Source: JAEYLA01 sp035561315 (lineage in GTDB: Bacteria; Bacillota; Clostridia; Christensenellales; CAG-138). Taken from it: 6,861 bases of DNA. Positions 1 through 5,579 of this stretch are shown here, in pieces. The stretch lies in NCBI GenBank assembly GCA_035561315.1, contig DATMXR010000326.1, positions 1 to 6,861 of the forward strand, given 5' to 3'. The translations under genes were made by a program, and so were the position numbers. Each line of letters opens with the position of its first letter. Within the stretch, counting starts at the first letter, position 1. The notes below the pieces were generated by a model. It worked only from the letters and a program-made list of their open reading frames with translations. It made no database searches and was not told the origin of the DNA.

Positions 1-424
1 ACGCCACATATACGCCGCCGGGCAGCGCGCGGGCAGCGAGTATCGCGTCAAGCAGGTTGGTGCGCCCGTCCGAATCCGGATAAAACATGGGGTACTGCGC
101 GCCGGTCAGCACCACCGGAATGGAGATGCCTTGCAGCATAAAGGAAAGCATGCTGGCCGAATACGCCATGGTATCCGTGCCGTGCGTGACGACGACCCCG
201 GCGTATTCCTCCTTTGCGGCGGATATTTCGCGCGCCATCAGCCGCCATTCCTCGGGCTGGATATTGGAGGAATCGAGCGCGAACAGGTCGCGGCAGTCGA
301 TATCGGGTTGGGGCTCGCTTAAAAATGTCAGCAGCTCGGCGGCGGACATCTGCGGGGCAAGCCCGTCCTTGGCCGGCAGGCATGCAATTGTGCCGCCCGT
401 GCCCATCAACAAGAGCTTGTTCAT
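1..424 (-). CDS. ansA: L-asparaginase, type I (cytoplasmic), N-terminal part
   Basis: Hydrolyses L-asparagine to L-aspartate and ammonia in the cytoplasm. Read on the minus strand from ATG at 424-422, the frame stays open to the window edge, giving 141 residues of a protein usually about 330 long, so the C-terminal part lies outside. Residues 8-14 read GTGGTIA, with the catalytic threonine at T12. Residues 50-52 (LDS) belong to the substrate pocket, and 81-86 read HGTDTM with the second catalytic Thr/Asp pair T83 and D84. Residues 106-110 read LTGAQ and 118-124 SDGRTNL. The DSSNIQPEEW and HGTDTMAYSASMLSFML stretches resemble AnsA rather than periplasmic type II enzymes, and there is no signal peptide. 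The Shine-Dalgarno GGAG sits 7 bases before the ATG. The gene is divergent from pckA. Family assignment is firm; the exact substrate range (Asn versus Gln) cannot be read from this fragment. Confidence 0.93.
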   Translation of the reverse strand, partial: MNKLLLMGTGGTIACLPAKDGLAPQMSAAELLTFLSEPQPDIDCRDLFALDSSNIQPEEWRLMAREISAAKEEYAGVVVTHGTDTMAYSASMLSFMLQGISIPVVLTGAQYPMFYPDSDGRTNLLDAILAARALPGGVYVA

Positions 425-440
425 ACAGGCGCTCCTTTTT

Positions 441-474
441 TCTTTAGAGTATACCACGCGGGGGCGGGAAACAA
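441..474 (-). promoter_or_regulatory. Probable sigma-A promoter of the asparaginase gene
   Basis: On the minus strand a TATACT -10 box (453-448) is preceded by TGG, making an extended -10 (TGnTATACT). A TTGTTT (474-469) lies 15 bases upstream as a weak, closely spaced -35. Transcription would start near 441, leaving a leader of about 17 bases that contains the Shine-Dalgarno. The extended -10 makes this the best candidate in the gap; the short spacer is the weak point. Confidence 0.5.
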
Positions 475-557
475 TATACGCTGCAGGTTCCCGGAGCACC
501 AACGGAAGCGTTTTGCATGACGGAACATTTTTTCTTGCAAAAAATCAAAAATTCCGC

Positions 558-586
558 TTGCCAGGCGTTCTGTTTTCAGGTAAAAT
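558..586 (+). promoter_or_regulatory. Candidate distal promoter of pckA
   Basis: TTGCCA (558-563), a 17-base spacer and TAAAAT (581-586) form a good sigma-A-type promoter, with a predicted start near 593. It would give pckA a leader of about 140 bases that runs through both palindromes at 668-700. An upstream dyad, TTTTGCA at 511-517 against TGCAAAA at 536-542, lies just ahead of it. Apart from these signals and the asparaginase promoter, I see no gene in the 425-733 gap. An ATG at 595 opens only a 20-codon frame without a Shine-Dalgarno. Confidence 0.4.
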
Positions 587-667
587 ATTTCAAAATGGGT
601 GATTTTCGACTACTGACCATTGATTTGCGGCATTCCTTGCATCCGGCGCAATACTAGGCACGATTTC

Positions 668-700
668 TATAATCAACGATTATAACATGGATGTTATAAT
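668..700 (+). promoter_or_regulatory. Overlapping palindromes with embedded extended -10 promoter of pckA
   Basis: Two dyads share a central arm. The first is TATAATC (668-674), spacer AAC, GATTATA (678-684). The second is ATTATAACAT (679-688), centre GG, and its exact complement ATGTTATAAT (691-700). The right arm also contains TGTTATAAT, a perfect extended -10 (TG at 692-693, TATAAT at 695-700) that would start transcription near 707, with a 27-base leader. No good -35 lies 16-18 bases upstream, which fits an extended -10 or activator-assisted promoter. A protein bound to the palindrome would cover the -10, so repression is the simplest reading. The regulator is unknown. The half-site partly resembles the CcpN box described upstream of the Bacillus gluconeogenic genes gapB and pckA, but matches only about 9 of 11 positions from memory. 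Confidence 0.6.
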
Positions 701-733
701 ACCAAATAACTGGAAGGAGTAACCAAACAAGAA

Positions 734-2305
734 ATGAAAGACTATTGTGAAAAACTTGGCATCATCGCTCCCAAGGCCGTATACCGCAACCTTTCCCCGG
801 CAGTGCTCACCGAAAAGGCGATCGCGCGCGGGGAGGGCACGCTTTCCGAAACCGGCGCTCTGGTCATTTATACCGGAAAGTATACCGGCCGTTCCCCGGA
901 CGACAAGTTCGTGGTCGATGTGCCCTCCGTTCACGATGATATCGAATGGGGCAAGGTCAACGTCCCCTTCGCGCCCGAAAAGTTCGACGCCATATACGGC
1001 AAAATGATGGCCTACCTCCAGGGCCGCGAAATCTTCATTTTTGACGGATTTGCGGGCGCCAACCCCCACTATTCCACCAGCATCCGCGTGGTGAACGAGC
1101 TGGCGGCCCAGAACCTGTTCATCCATCAGCTGCTCTTAAGGCCCACCGAAGAGCAGCTCGCCTCCTTCGCCCCGGAGTATACCATCATCGCGGCGCCCGG
1201 CTTCAAGTGCGTCCCCGCGCTTGACGGCACGCATTCGGAGGCCGCCATACTCGTCAACTTTGAAAAGAAGCTGGTGCTCATCGCCGGTACCGCTTACTCC
1301 GGCGAGATCAAGAAATCCGTATTCACGATCATGAACTATCTGCTGCCCAAGAAGGGCGTGTTCCCCATGCACTGCTCCGCGAACATCGGGGAAGACGGCG
1401 ACTCCGCCCTGTTTTTCGGCCTTTCCGGCACCGGCAAGACGACGCTTTCCGCCGACCCGGCGCGCAAGCTGATCGGCGACGACGAGCACGGCTGGTGCAA
1501 CGAGGGCGTGTTCAACTTTGAAGGCGGCTGCTACGCGAAGTGCATCAACCTCTCCAAGGAGAACGAGCCCCAGATCTGGGACGCCATCAAGTTCGGCGCG
1601 GTGGTTGAAAACGTGGTGATGGACCCCGAGACCCGCAAATTCAACTTCGACGACGACAGCATCACCGAGAACACCCGCGTGGGCTACCCGGTGGAATACA
1701 TCCCCAACTGCGTCATCCCCGGCGTAGGCGGCCAGCCCAAGACCGTCATATTCCTCACGGCGGATGCGTTCGGCGTGCTGCCCCCCGTGGCGAAACTCGG
1801 CAAGGACCAGGCCATGTACCACTTCGTTTCCGGCTACACCGCGCGCCTTGCCGGTACCGAGCGCGGCGTCAAGGAGCCGCAGGCCACGTTCTCCACGTGC
1901 TTCGGCGCGCCCTTCCTGCCGCTGCGCGCTTCCGTGTACGCGGAGCTTTTGGGCGAGTACATCAACAAGTACAACGCCAACGTATACCTTGTGAACACCG
2001 GCTGGTCCGGCGGCCCCGCAGGCGAGGTCCCGCGCATGAGCATCAAGTTCACCCGCGCTATCGTTTCCGCGGCGCTCAACGGCGAGCTTGAAAAGAGCAA
2101 GTTTGTGCTCGACCCGAACTTCAACGTGCTGGTTCCCTCCTCCTGCCCCGGCGTTCCCGCCGAAGTATTGAACCCCAGGGAAGCCTGGAAGGACAAGGCG
2201 GCATACGACTTAAAGGCGAAGGACCTCGCCGGCCGGTTTGCGAAGAACTTCCAGAAGTACAAGGATATGCCCGCGCATATCGTGGAAGCTGGCCCGAAAG
2301 GCTAA
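734..2305 (+). CDS. pckA: Phosphoenolpyruvate carboxykinase (ATP)
   Basis: Interconverts oxaloacetate plus ATP with PEP, CO2 and ADP in the cytoplasm. It works either in gluconeogenesis or, as in many gut anaerobes, in the carboxylating direction that makes ATP. The protein is 523 residues, typical for the ATP-type family. Visible landmarks: TGRSP at 51-55 with the oxaloacetate-binding R53; AGTAYSGEIKKS at 184-195 with Y188, K193 and K194; the metal ligand H213; the P-loop GLSGTGKTT at 229-237 (K235); the kinase-2 motif LIGDDEHGW at 246-254 (D249, D250); and R315 in the ENTRVGYPV stretch. No key residue is missing. The ATG at 734 is the only plausible start. The strong Shine-Dalgarno GGAAGGAG at 712-719 is unusually far away, 14 bases. 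An intrinsic terminator follows 20 bases after the stop, so the gene looks monocistronic. Confidence 0.98.
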   Translation: MKDYCEKLGIIAPKAVYRNLSPAVLTEKAIARGEGTLSETGALVIYTGKYTGRSPDDKFVVDVPSVHDDIEWGKVNVPFAPEKFDAIYGKMMAYLQGREIFIFDGFAGANPHYSTSIRVVNELAAQNLFIHQLLLRPTEEQLASFAPEYTIIAAPGFKCVPALDGTHSEAAILVNFEKKLVLIAGTAYSGEIKKSVFTIMNYLLPKKGVFPMHCSANIGEDGDSALFFGLSGTGKTTLSADPARKLIGDDEHGWCNEGVFNFEGGCYAKCINLSKENEPQIWDAIKFGAVVENVVMDPETRKFNFDDDSITENTRVGYPVEYIPNCVIPGVGGQPKTVIFLTADAFGVLPPVAKLGKDQAMYHFVSGYTARLAGTERGVKEPQATFSTCFGAPFLPLRASVYAELLGEYINKYNANVYLVNTGWSGGPAGEVPRMSIKFTRAIVSAALNGELEKSKFVLDPNFNVLVPSSCPGVPAEVLNPREAWKDKAAYDLKAKDLAGRFAKNFQKYKDMPAHIVEAGPKG

Positions 2306-2324
2306 AAGCTGATTGAAACGGCAT

Positions 2325-2355
2325 GCCCGCGGCAACCCTGCCGCGGGCTTTCTTT
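2325..2355 (+). terminator. Intrinsic terminator of pckA
   Basis: A perfect 10-bp GC-rich stem, GCCCGCGGCA (2325-2334) against TGCCGCGGGC (2339-2348), with loop ACCC and followed directly by TTTCTTT. It begins 20 bases after the pckA stop. Confidence 0.92.
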
Positions 2356-2365
2356 ATAAGGTGTC

Positions 2366-2433
2366 GGCGCTTCGCGCCGCGTCTCGGCGGACCGCCCCCG
2401 GCACTGGCGCGGGCCGCCAAGACGCATTTTTTT
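2366..2433 (+). terminator. Second stem-loop and T-tract downstream of pckA
   Basis: A small hairpin GGCGC-TTC-GCGCC (2366-2378) abuts a larger one. In the larger one GCGTCTCGGCGG (2379-2390) pairs with CCGCCAAGACGC (2414-2425) with a single C-A mismatch. Inside it, CCGC (2392-2395) pairs with GCGG (2409-2412). An A and then seven T residues (2427-2433) follow. This is a convincing terminator shape only 11 bases after the pckA terminator ends. It may be a backup terminator, or the 3' end of a short transcript that begins between the two. Confidence 0.65.
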
Positions 2434-2690
2434 ACCTGCAGCGCCATGCGGATGGAGCCGTGTTCAACGGTCCGCCTCGTATCGTGATTTGCCCATTCCT
2501 CTTTTTGCGGGCCGATCTTACAGTTTCGGATATCTTTCTGGACAAAAACAGAACATTGTCGGATACGCCCGAAAAAAATGAATATTTTTCCTTCCAGAAA
2601 TCGACTCATATGATAAGATTCGTCAAAATAACAGCAATCTTTCCTGTTTTCTTCATCGACTCCTGGGTGAATTTACACTAAACTGTTACG
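2434..2690. other. Gene-free stretch with a weak promoter candidate for the small ORF
   Basis: I find no supportable coding frame or known RNA here; frames that cross it have no Shine-Dalgarno and no recognisable protein. Composition shifts from GC-rich to AT-rich toward the right. An AT-rich imperfect inverted repeat lies near 2570-2590 (GAAAAAAAT, GA, ATATTTTTC). Near the right end, TTCATC (2652-2657), a 16-base spacer and TACACT (2674-2679) could form a weak promoter for the small ORF at 2708, with a predicted start near 2686. Neither box is strong. Confidence 0.4.
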
Positions 2691-2707
2691 AGGAGGTGGT
2701 GATAAAG

Positions 2708-2914
2708 TTGCAGGATTATGAGACGCTCTATTTTCAGCTGTTCAACAAGATTACGGATGTTATACAGGAACTTCAGGATGTACAGCGGCAGGCGGAGGAC
2801 GCGTATATCTGCATGAATTCCAAGTATGAACCGGAGAAGCCAGCGTCGCCTTTGCTGTACTATCCGAAGGGCAGACGCGTTCCCGTCAGCCGCGATCGGG
2901 CAGATTGCCGTTGA
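2708..2914 (+). CDS. Small uncharacterised acidic-helix protein
   Basis: From TTG at 2708 the frame encodes 68 residues ending at TGA 2912-2914. I prefer this start because AGGAGGTG (2691-2698), nearly the full anti-SD complement, lies 9 bases before it. GTG codons at 2696 and 2699 are in frame but overlap or touch the Shine-Dalgarno. The N-terminal half (DYETLYFQLFNKITDVIQEL, then QDVQRQAEDAYI) looks like an amphipathic two-helix unit with regularly spaced L/I/F residues. The C-terminal half is basic and proline-rich (YYPKGRRVPVSRDR). It resembles in pattern small hypothetical proteins I recall from clostridial genomes, but I cannot name a family or function. A terminator starts 5 bases after the stop. 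No signal peptide or membrane segment is visible. It is probably a real single-gene unit. Confidence 0.65.
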   Translation: MQDYETLYFQLFNKITDVIQELQDVQRQAEDAYICMNSKYEPEKPASPLLYYPKGRRVPVSRDRADCR

Positions 2915-2918
2915 ACAT

Positions 2919-2963
2919 AAAAAAACGCCGCTTATGCAACGCAGAGGGCGTTTTTTATTTTTT
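2919..2963 (+). terminator. Intrinsic terminator of the small ORF
   Basis: An A-tract plus CGCC (2919-2929) pairs with GGCG plus a T-tract (2947-2956), enclosing a loop of about 17 bases, with more T residues to 2963. The A and T flanks mean it could also act on the opposite strand. Confidence 0.75.
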
Positions 2964-3018
2964 GGGTTTTTGCGGGATTGCCGAAGCTTCCGCACTATAG
3001 TATCATGGAGGAAATTTT

Positions 3019-3588
3019 TTGATAGGGGGCAGCCTTGCAATGCAGCTTGCGCAAAAAGAACTCACGTTAAAGGATGGAACGCCCTGCCTTTTGAAGACCC
3101 CCCTGCCGGAGGATGCGGAACAGTTCCTGTCCCTTATGAAAACCGCGGCTGCCGAAACGGTATTTCTGCTGCGGTATCCGGAAGAAGTCACCCTGACGGC
3201 GGAAGAAGAGCGGGATTTTTTACAGGATAGGCTCGAGTCCCCGGGAAGCGGATTTTTATCCGCCTGGGTAAACGGCAGGCTTGTCGGCAACGCCTCCTTC
3301 CAACCCGTCGGCCCGCACCGGAAGGTTTTGCACCGCGCAGGCTTCGGCATCGCCATTCTCAAAGAATACTGGGGGCGAGGCCTTGGGGGAAGCTTGACCA
3401 GGGAGATCCTTCTTGCGGCAAAATCCGCGGGATACGAGCAATTGGAGCTCGAGGTGGTGGGGGACAACGCGCGCGCCATCGCGCTGTATGAAGCATGCGG
3501 TTTCGTACGCTACGGCATGCGGCCCAACGCCTTTCGGTTGAAAGACGGCAGCTACGCGGATGAACACCTGATGGTGCGCAAGCTGTAA
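3019..3588 (+). CDS. GNAT-family N-acetyltransferase
   Basis: Transfers an acyl group, normally acetyl from acetyl-CoA, to an amine of an unknown substrate; cytoplasmic. The 189-residue protein has the GNAT fold signature. Residues 107-124 form motif A, with the CoA pyrophosphate loop GRGLGG at 119-124. N150 and Y157 follow in the motif B region, and ACGF at 159-162 is the usual 'YEACGF' segment. The N-terminal strand LKDGTPCLLKTPLPEDAEQ is typical of the Rim/PhnO-like acyltransferases, but the substrate cannot be assigned. The TTG start at 3019 is chosen because GGAGG (3007-3011) is 7 bases upstream. An ATG at 3040, with a poorer G-rich site, would remove 7 residues and remains possible. I see no convincing promoter in the short gap after the previous terminator. 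The stop lies 22 bases from the convergent flavodiiron gene. Confidence 0.9.
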   Translation: MIGGSLAMQLAQKELTLKDGTPCLLKTPLPEDAEQFLSLMKTAAAETVFLLRYPEEVTLTAEEERDFLQDRLESPGSGFLSAWVNGRLVGNASFQPVGPHRKVLHRAGFGIAILKEYWGRGLGGSLTREILLAAKSAGYEQLELEVVGDNARAIALYEACGFVRYGMRPNAFRLKDGSYADEHLMVRKL

Positions 3589-3610
3589 CCGCCGCTTATT
3601 TTCTTCTATG

Positions 3611-4816
3611 CTATAATTTCATCGCCAGCGCCAGCTTATCCGCGAGGAAGGACATATCGTCGAGCGCTTCCGCGTTGGGCTTGAGCCGCGCGCGCACCGT
3701 GCCGACGACCTTGTACCCAAGGCCTACGAGCCGCTGCTCCACCATGGGCACCGCTTCCCCGCTCCAGCCGTAGGAGCCGAATACGGCGGCGGTGCGCCCG
3801 CGCACCACAGGAACGGAAACATGCGTCAGCGCCATCCAGACCGGCGCCATGGCGTCCGCGTTCACGGTGGGGCTGCCTATGGCCAGCGCATCCGCACGGT
3901 GAATGTGCGAGGCGGCCTCGTTGGGGCTTAGATTTGCGATGTCCTCCATATCCACTTCCGCGCCGCGCGCGCTTAAACCTTCCTTCAGCTTTTCTGCCAA
4001 TGCGCGCGTATACCCGTAGCAGCTCACATAGCCGATGAACACGCGCTTTCCGGTAAGGGGCGGATGCTCCGCCGCCCACTCGCGGTAAAGCGCAACGGCT
4101 TCCTGCGGGTCTTGGTCCAGTGCCGGCCCGTGGGAGGGCAGCACCGCGCGGATGGGGAGATTCAATTCCGTGAGATGCGCGACGGCGCGCGCGGCATGCC
4201 CCGCGAACGGGCGCATGATGCAATCAAAATAATACCTGCGCGCCTCTTTGAATGTTTCGTCCGTCCGGCTTTCGAGCACGTGCTCGGGGGCAAAGTGCGC
4301 GCCGAACGCGTCGCACGTAAACAGCGCGCCGGAGGCTTCCTCATAGGTAAATATGGTGTCCGGCCAATGCAGGAACGGGGCTAAGATAAAGCGCAGCTTA
4401 TGTCCGCCAAGGTCCAGGGTATCGCCTTCCTTGACGGCGTCTATGGGAAGCTCCCTGTTCGCGATGTGGGGGAGGTACAAGGACCCCGGCTTGGAGCAGA
4501 GGATGCGGGCATGCGGCGCAAGCTTTAGAAGCTCCGCGAGGGACCCGGAATGATCCGGTTCCGTATGCTGCAATATGATGTAATCGATTTTACCTGGATC
4601 AATCAGTTGGCGAATCAGCGCAAGGCTCTCATCCAAAAACCCGTCCCTTACGGTATCGATCAGGGCGGTCTTTCTCACACCCTGCACGAGGTATGAATTG
4701 TAGCTGGTGCCGTATTTCGTTTCCATGACAACGTCAAAACGCCTGAGCGTCTCATGGATCGCTCCCACCCAATGGATTCCGTCCGCTATTTTGACCGGCG
4801 TGTCCGGATGATTCAT
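3611..4816 (-). CDS. fprA: Flavodiiron protein (O2/NO reductase, FprA-type)
   Basis: Reduces O2 to water and/or NO to N2O at a non-haem di-iron site, with electrons normally delivered by rubredoxin; cytoplasmic defence in anaerobes. The 401-residue protein is the standard two-domain form. Residues 1 to about 250 are a metallo-beta-lactamase-like domain with the full ligand set: H84, E86, D88 and H89 in HTEPDH, then H150 (FLHWPD), D169 (TCDAFG) and H229 (PSHGP). From about 257 a flavodoxin-like domain has the FMN phosphate loop SCYGYT (265-270), GSPT at 314-317 and FGSYGWSGEA at 346-355. There is no fused rubredoxin or flavin-reductase domain, and no rubredoxin gene in the window. The ATG at 4816-4814 has a G-rich Shine-Dalgarno (AAAAGGGGG) 6 bases upstream. 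Divergent from the TetR gene. Whether O2 or NO is preferred cannot be read from the sequence. Confidence 0.96.
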   Translation of the reverse strand: MNHPDTPVKIADGIHWVGAIHETLRRFDVVMETKYGTSYNSYLVQGVRKTALIDTVRDGFLDESLALIRQLIDPGKIDYIILQHTEPDHSGSLAELLKLAPHARILCSKPGSLYLPHIANRELPIDAVKEGDTLDLGGHKLRFILAPFLHWPDTIFTYEEASGALFTCDAFGAHFAPEHVLESRTDETFKEARRYYFDCIMRPFAGHAARAVAHLTELNLPIRAVLPSHGPALDQDPQEAVALYREWAAEHPPLTGKRVFIGYVSCYGYTRALAEKLKEGLSARGAEVDMEDIANLSPNEAASHIHRADALAIGSPTVNADAMAPVWMALTHVSVPVVRGRTAAVFGSYGWSGEAVPMVEQRLVGLGYKVVGTVRARLKPNAEALDDMSFLADKLALAMKL

Positions 4817-4849
4817 GGTGATCCCCCTTTTCTGCCGGATGCTTGTACT

Positions 4850-4887
4850 TAACTTTAGTATAAACCCTTTTCCGGTGAAAAAACCGG
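4850..4887 (-). promoter_or_regulatory. Probable flavodiiron gene promoter with adjacent dyad
   Basis: On the minus strand TATACT (4862-4857) is a good -10, with a start near 4850 and a leader of about 33 bases. No close -35 match exists; GTTTTT or GGTTTT is what lies at 16-17 bases. The spacer/-35 zone is occupied by a dyad, CCGGT (4872-4876) and ACCGG (4883-4887) around GAAAAA. Outer arms AAACC (4862-4866) and GGTTT (4897-4901) also pair. A regulator could bind there and compensate for, or block, the weak -35. Confidence 0.45.
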
Positions 4888-4911
4888 CGGCGCAAAGGTT
4901 TTATAGTTTCG

Positions 4912-4940
4912 GCATGGGTCACATTTTTACCGCCCCATGC
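4912..4940. promoter_or_regulatory. Inverted repeat immediately upstream of the tetR -35
   Basis: Perfect 7-bp arms GCATGGG (4912-4918) and CCCATGC (4934-4940) flank a 15-base AT-richer spacer and end exactly at the TTGACA box. The arm spacing, about two helical turns between arm centres, suits a dimeric DNA-binding protein. Its position between the two divergent promoters means it could affect either. It is not obviously related to the other dyads in this gap. Confidence 0.35.
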
Positions 4941-4969
4941 TTGACAACGGCGTTCCCCGGCGCTACAAT
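4941..4969 (+). promoter_or_regulatory. Sigma-A promoter of the tetR-hydrolase operon
   Basis: TTGACA (4941-4946), a 17-base spacer and TACAAT (4964-4969) give a near-consensus housekeeping promoter. Transcription should start near 4976, just before the palindrome at 4980-4995. The strength fits a promoter held down by its own repressor. Confidence 0.85.
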
Positions 4970-4979
4970 ATATCCATAA

Positions 4980-4995
4980 TCGGTCAGCCGACCGA
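4980..4995. promoter_or_regulatory. Candidate TetR operator
   Basis: Perfect inverted repeat TCGGTC (4980-4985), AGCC, GACCGA (4990-4995), centred about 11 bases after the predicted transcription start and 18 bases before the tetR ATG. GACCG/CGGTC half-sites are common in TetR-family operators, and the position suits autorepression. That the neighbouring TetR protein binds it is inference. Confidence 0.6.
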
Positions 4996-5013
4996 CAAAA
5001 CATCGAGGTGTTT

Positions 5014-5577
5014 ATGGCGCAGAAGAATGCAGAGGTGGAAAGCACGCGGCAGGGCATACGCCAAACCGCTTCCACACTTTTTATGACCGGGGGCGTGCAT
5101 GCCACAAGTTTGGCGGATATTGCCAAGGCGGCAAAGCTTAGTAAGGGCACGCTTTACTATCACTACCCCACAAAGGAGTACCTTGTGCTGGACATCGCCG
5201 AGGAACATTTCGGGCGTATGACCGATAGCATGTTCGCCTGGATCGACTCGCTGGCGGAAGGCATGCCCGCGCAGGAAGCCCTGCGCGGCTTAACGGAGAC
5301 GCTGCTGCAGGACCTGGATTCCATGCGGCTGCATTTCGCCTTGATGAGCGAGGCGCTGCGCGAGGAGGGGGCTTTGCGCAAGCGCGTCGCCGCCAAACAG
5401 CGCGAATGGGCCGTGATGCTGGAAGTCGGCTCGCTCCGCATGACGGAGCCGGGCGCGCAGCGCTTCCGCGCCTACAGCCGCGCGTACCTGGCGCTGCTGG
5501 ACGGCTGCGCGCTGCACCAGCTTTTGACCGGGCACCTGGACGCGGATATTTTGCTGAAATTACTGACGGAGGAATAG
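5014..5577 (+). CDS. TetR/AcrR-family transcriptional regulator
   Basis: A 187-residue dimeric ligand-responsive repressor by family. The N-terminal DNA-binding domain is clear: helix 1 at about 10-26, then the helix-turn-helix at about 31-50 (TSLADIAKAAKLSKGTLYYH), with the typical YYHYPTKEYL continuation at 48-57. The remaining helical part (about 60-187) is the ligand/dimer domain, which is too divergent to predict a ligand. ATG 5014 is preferred over the in-frame GTG at 5008 because GAGG (5005-5008) lies 5 bases before the ATG and overlaps the GTG. It is the first gene of an operon: its stop TAG (5575-5577) is 2 bases before the hydrolase ATG. It probably controls its own promoter through the palindrome at 4980-4995, and perhaps the divergent flavodiiron gene. 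Confidence 0.95.
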   Translation: MAQKNAEVESTRQGIRQTASTLFMTGGVHATSLADIAKAAKLSKGTLYYHYPTKEYLVLDIAEEHFGRMTDSMFAWIDSLAEGMPAQEALRGLTETLLQDLDSMRLHFALMSEALREEGALRKRVAAKQREWAVMLEVGSLRMTEPGAQRFRAYSRAYLALLDGCALHQLLTGHLDADILLKLLTEE

Positions 5578-5579
5578 GC

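Noticed and set aside
48..602. Open frames across the asparaginase region (111 codons minus; 171 codons plus)
   Set aside because: They overlap the minus-strand asparaginase frame, which carries clear catalytic motifs; the alternative translations have no motifs and no Shine-Dalgarno.
668..684. PerR- or Rex-type operator
   Set aside because: The PerR consensus has two 7-base arms around one base, whereas here the spacer is three. The Rex consensus (TTGTTAA-N4-TTAACAA) does not match either dyad.
1136..1822. Long antisense frame (228 codons) within pckA
   Set aside because: A GC-rich codon-position shadow of pckA. No Shine-Dalgarno, low-complexity H/G/V-rich translation, and it is wholly inside a complete essential-type gene.
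680..2609. Other antisense frames over pckA and its 3' flank (680-1126, 1834-2262, 2121-2609)
   Set aside because: Same reasoning: shadows, with translations lacking domain signals. The last one also runs through two terminator hairpins.
2434..2690. tRNA or riboswitch ahead of the small ORF
   Set aside because: No cloverleaf arms, no CCA-type 3' end and no recognised aptamer core; only weak AT-rich dyads.
3636..4384. Alternative frames inside the flavodiiron gene
   Set aside because: Arginine/alanine-rich shadow translations inside a gene whose complete catalytic residue set is intact.
5406..5579. N-terminal extension of the SGNH hydrolase back to 5406
   Set aside because: It would overlap the tetR coding region, reads as R/A/G-rich shadow sequence, and ignores the strong Shine-Dalgarno 6 bases before ATG 5580.
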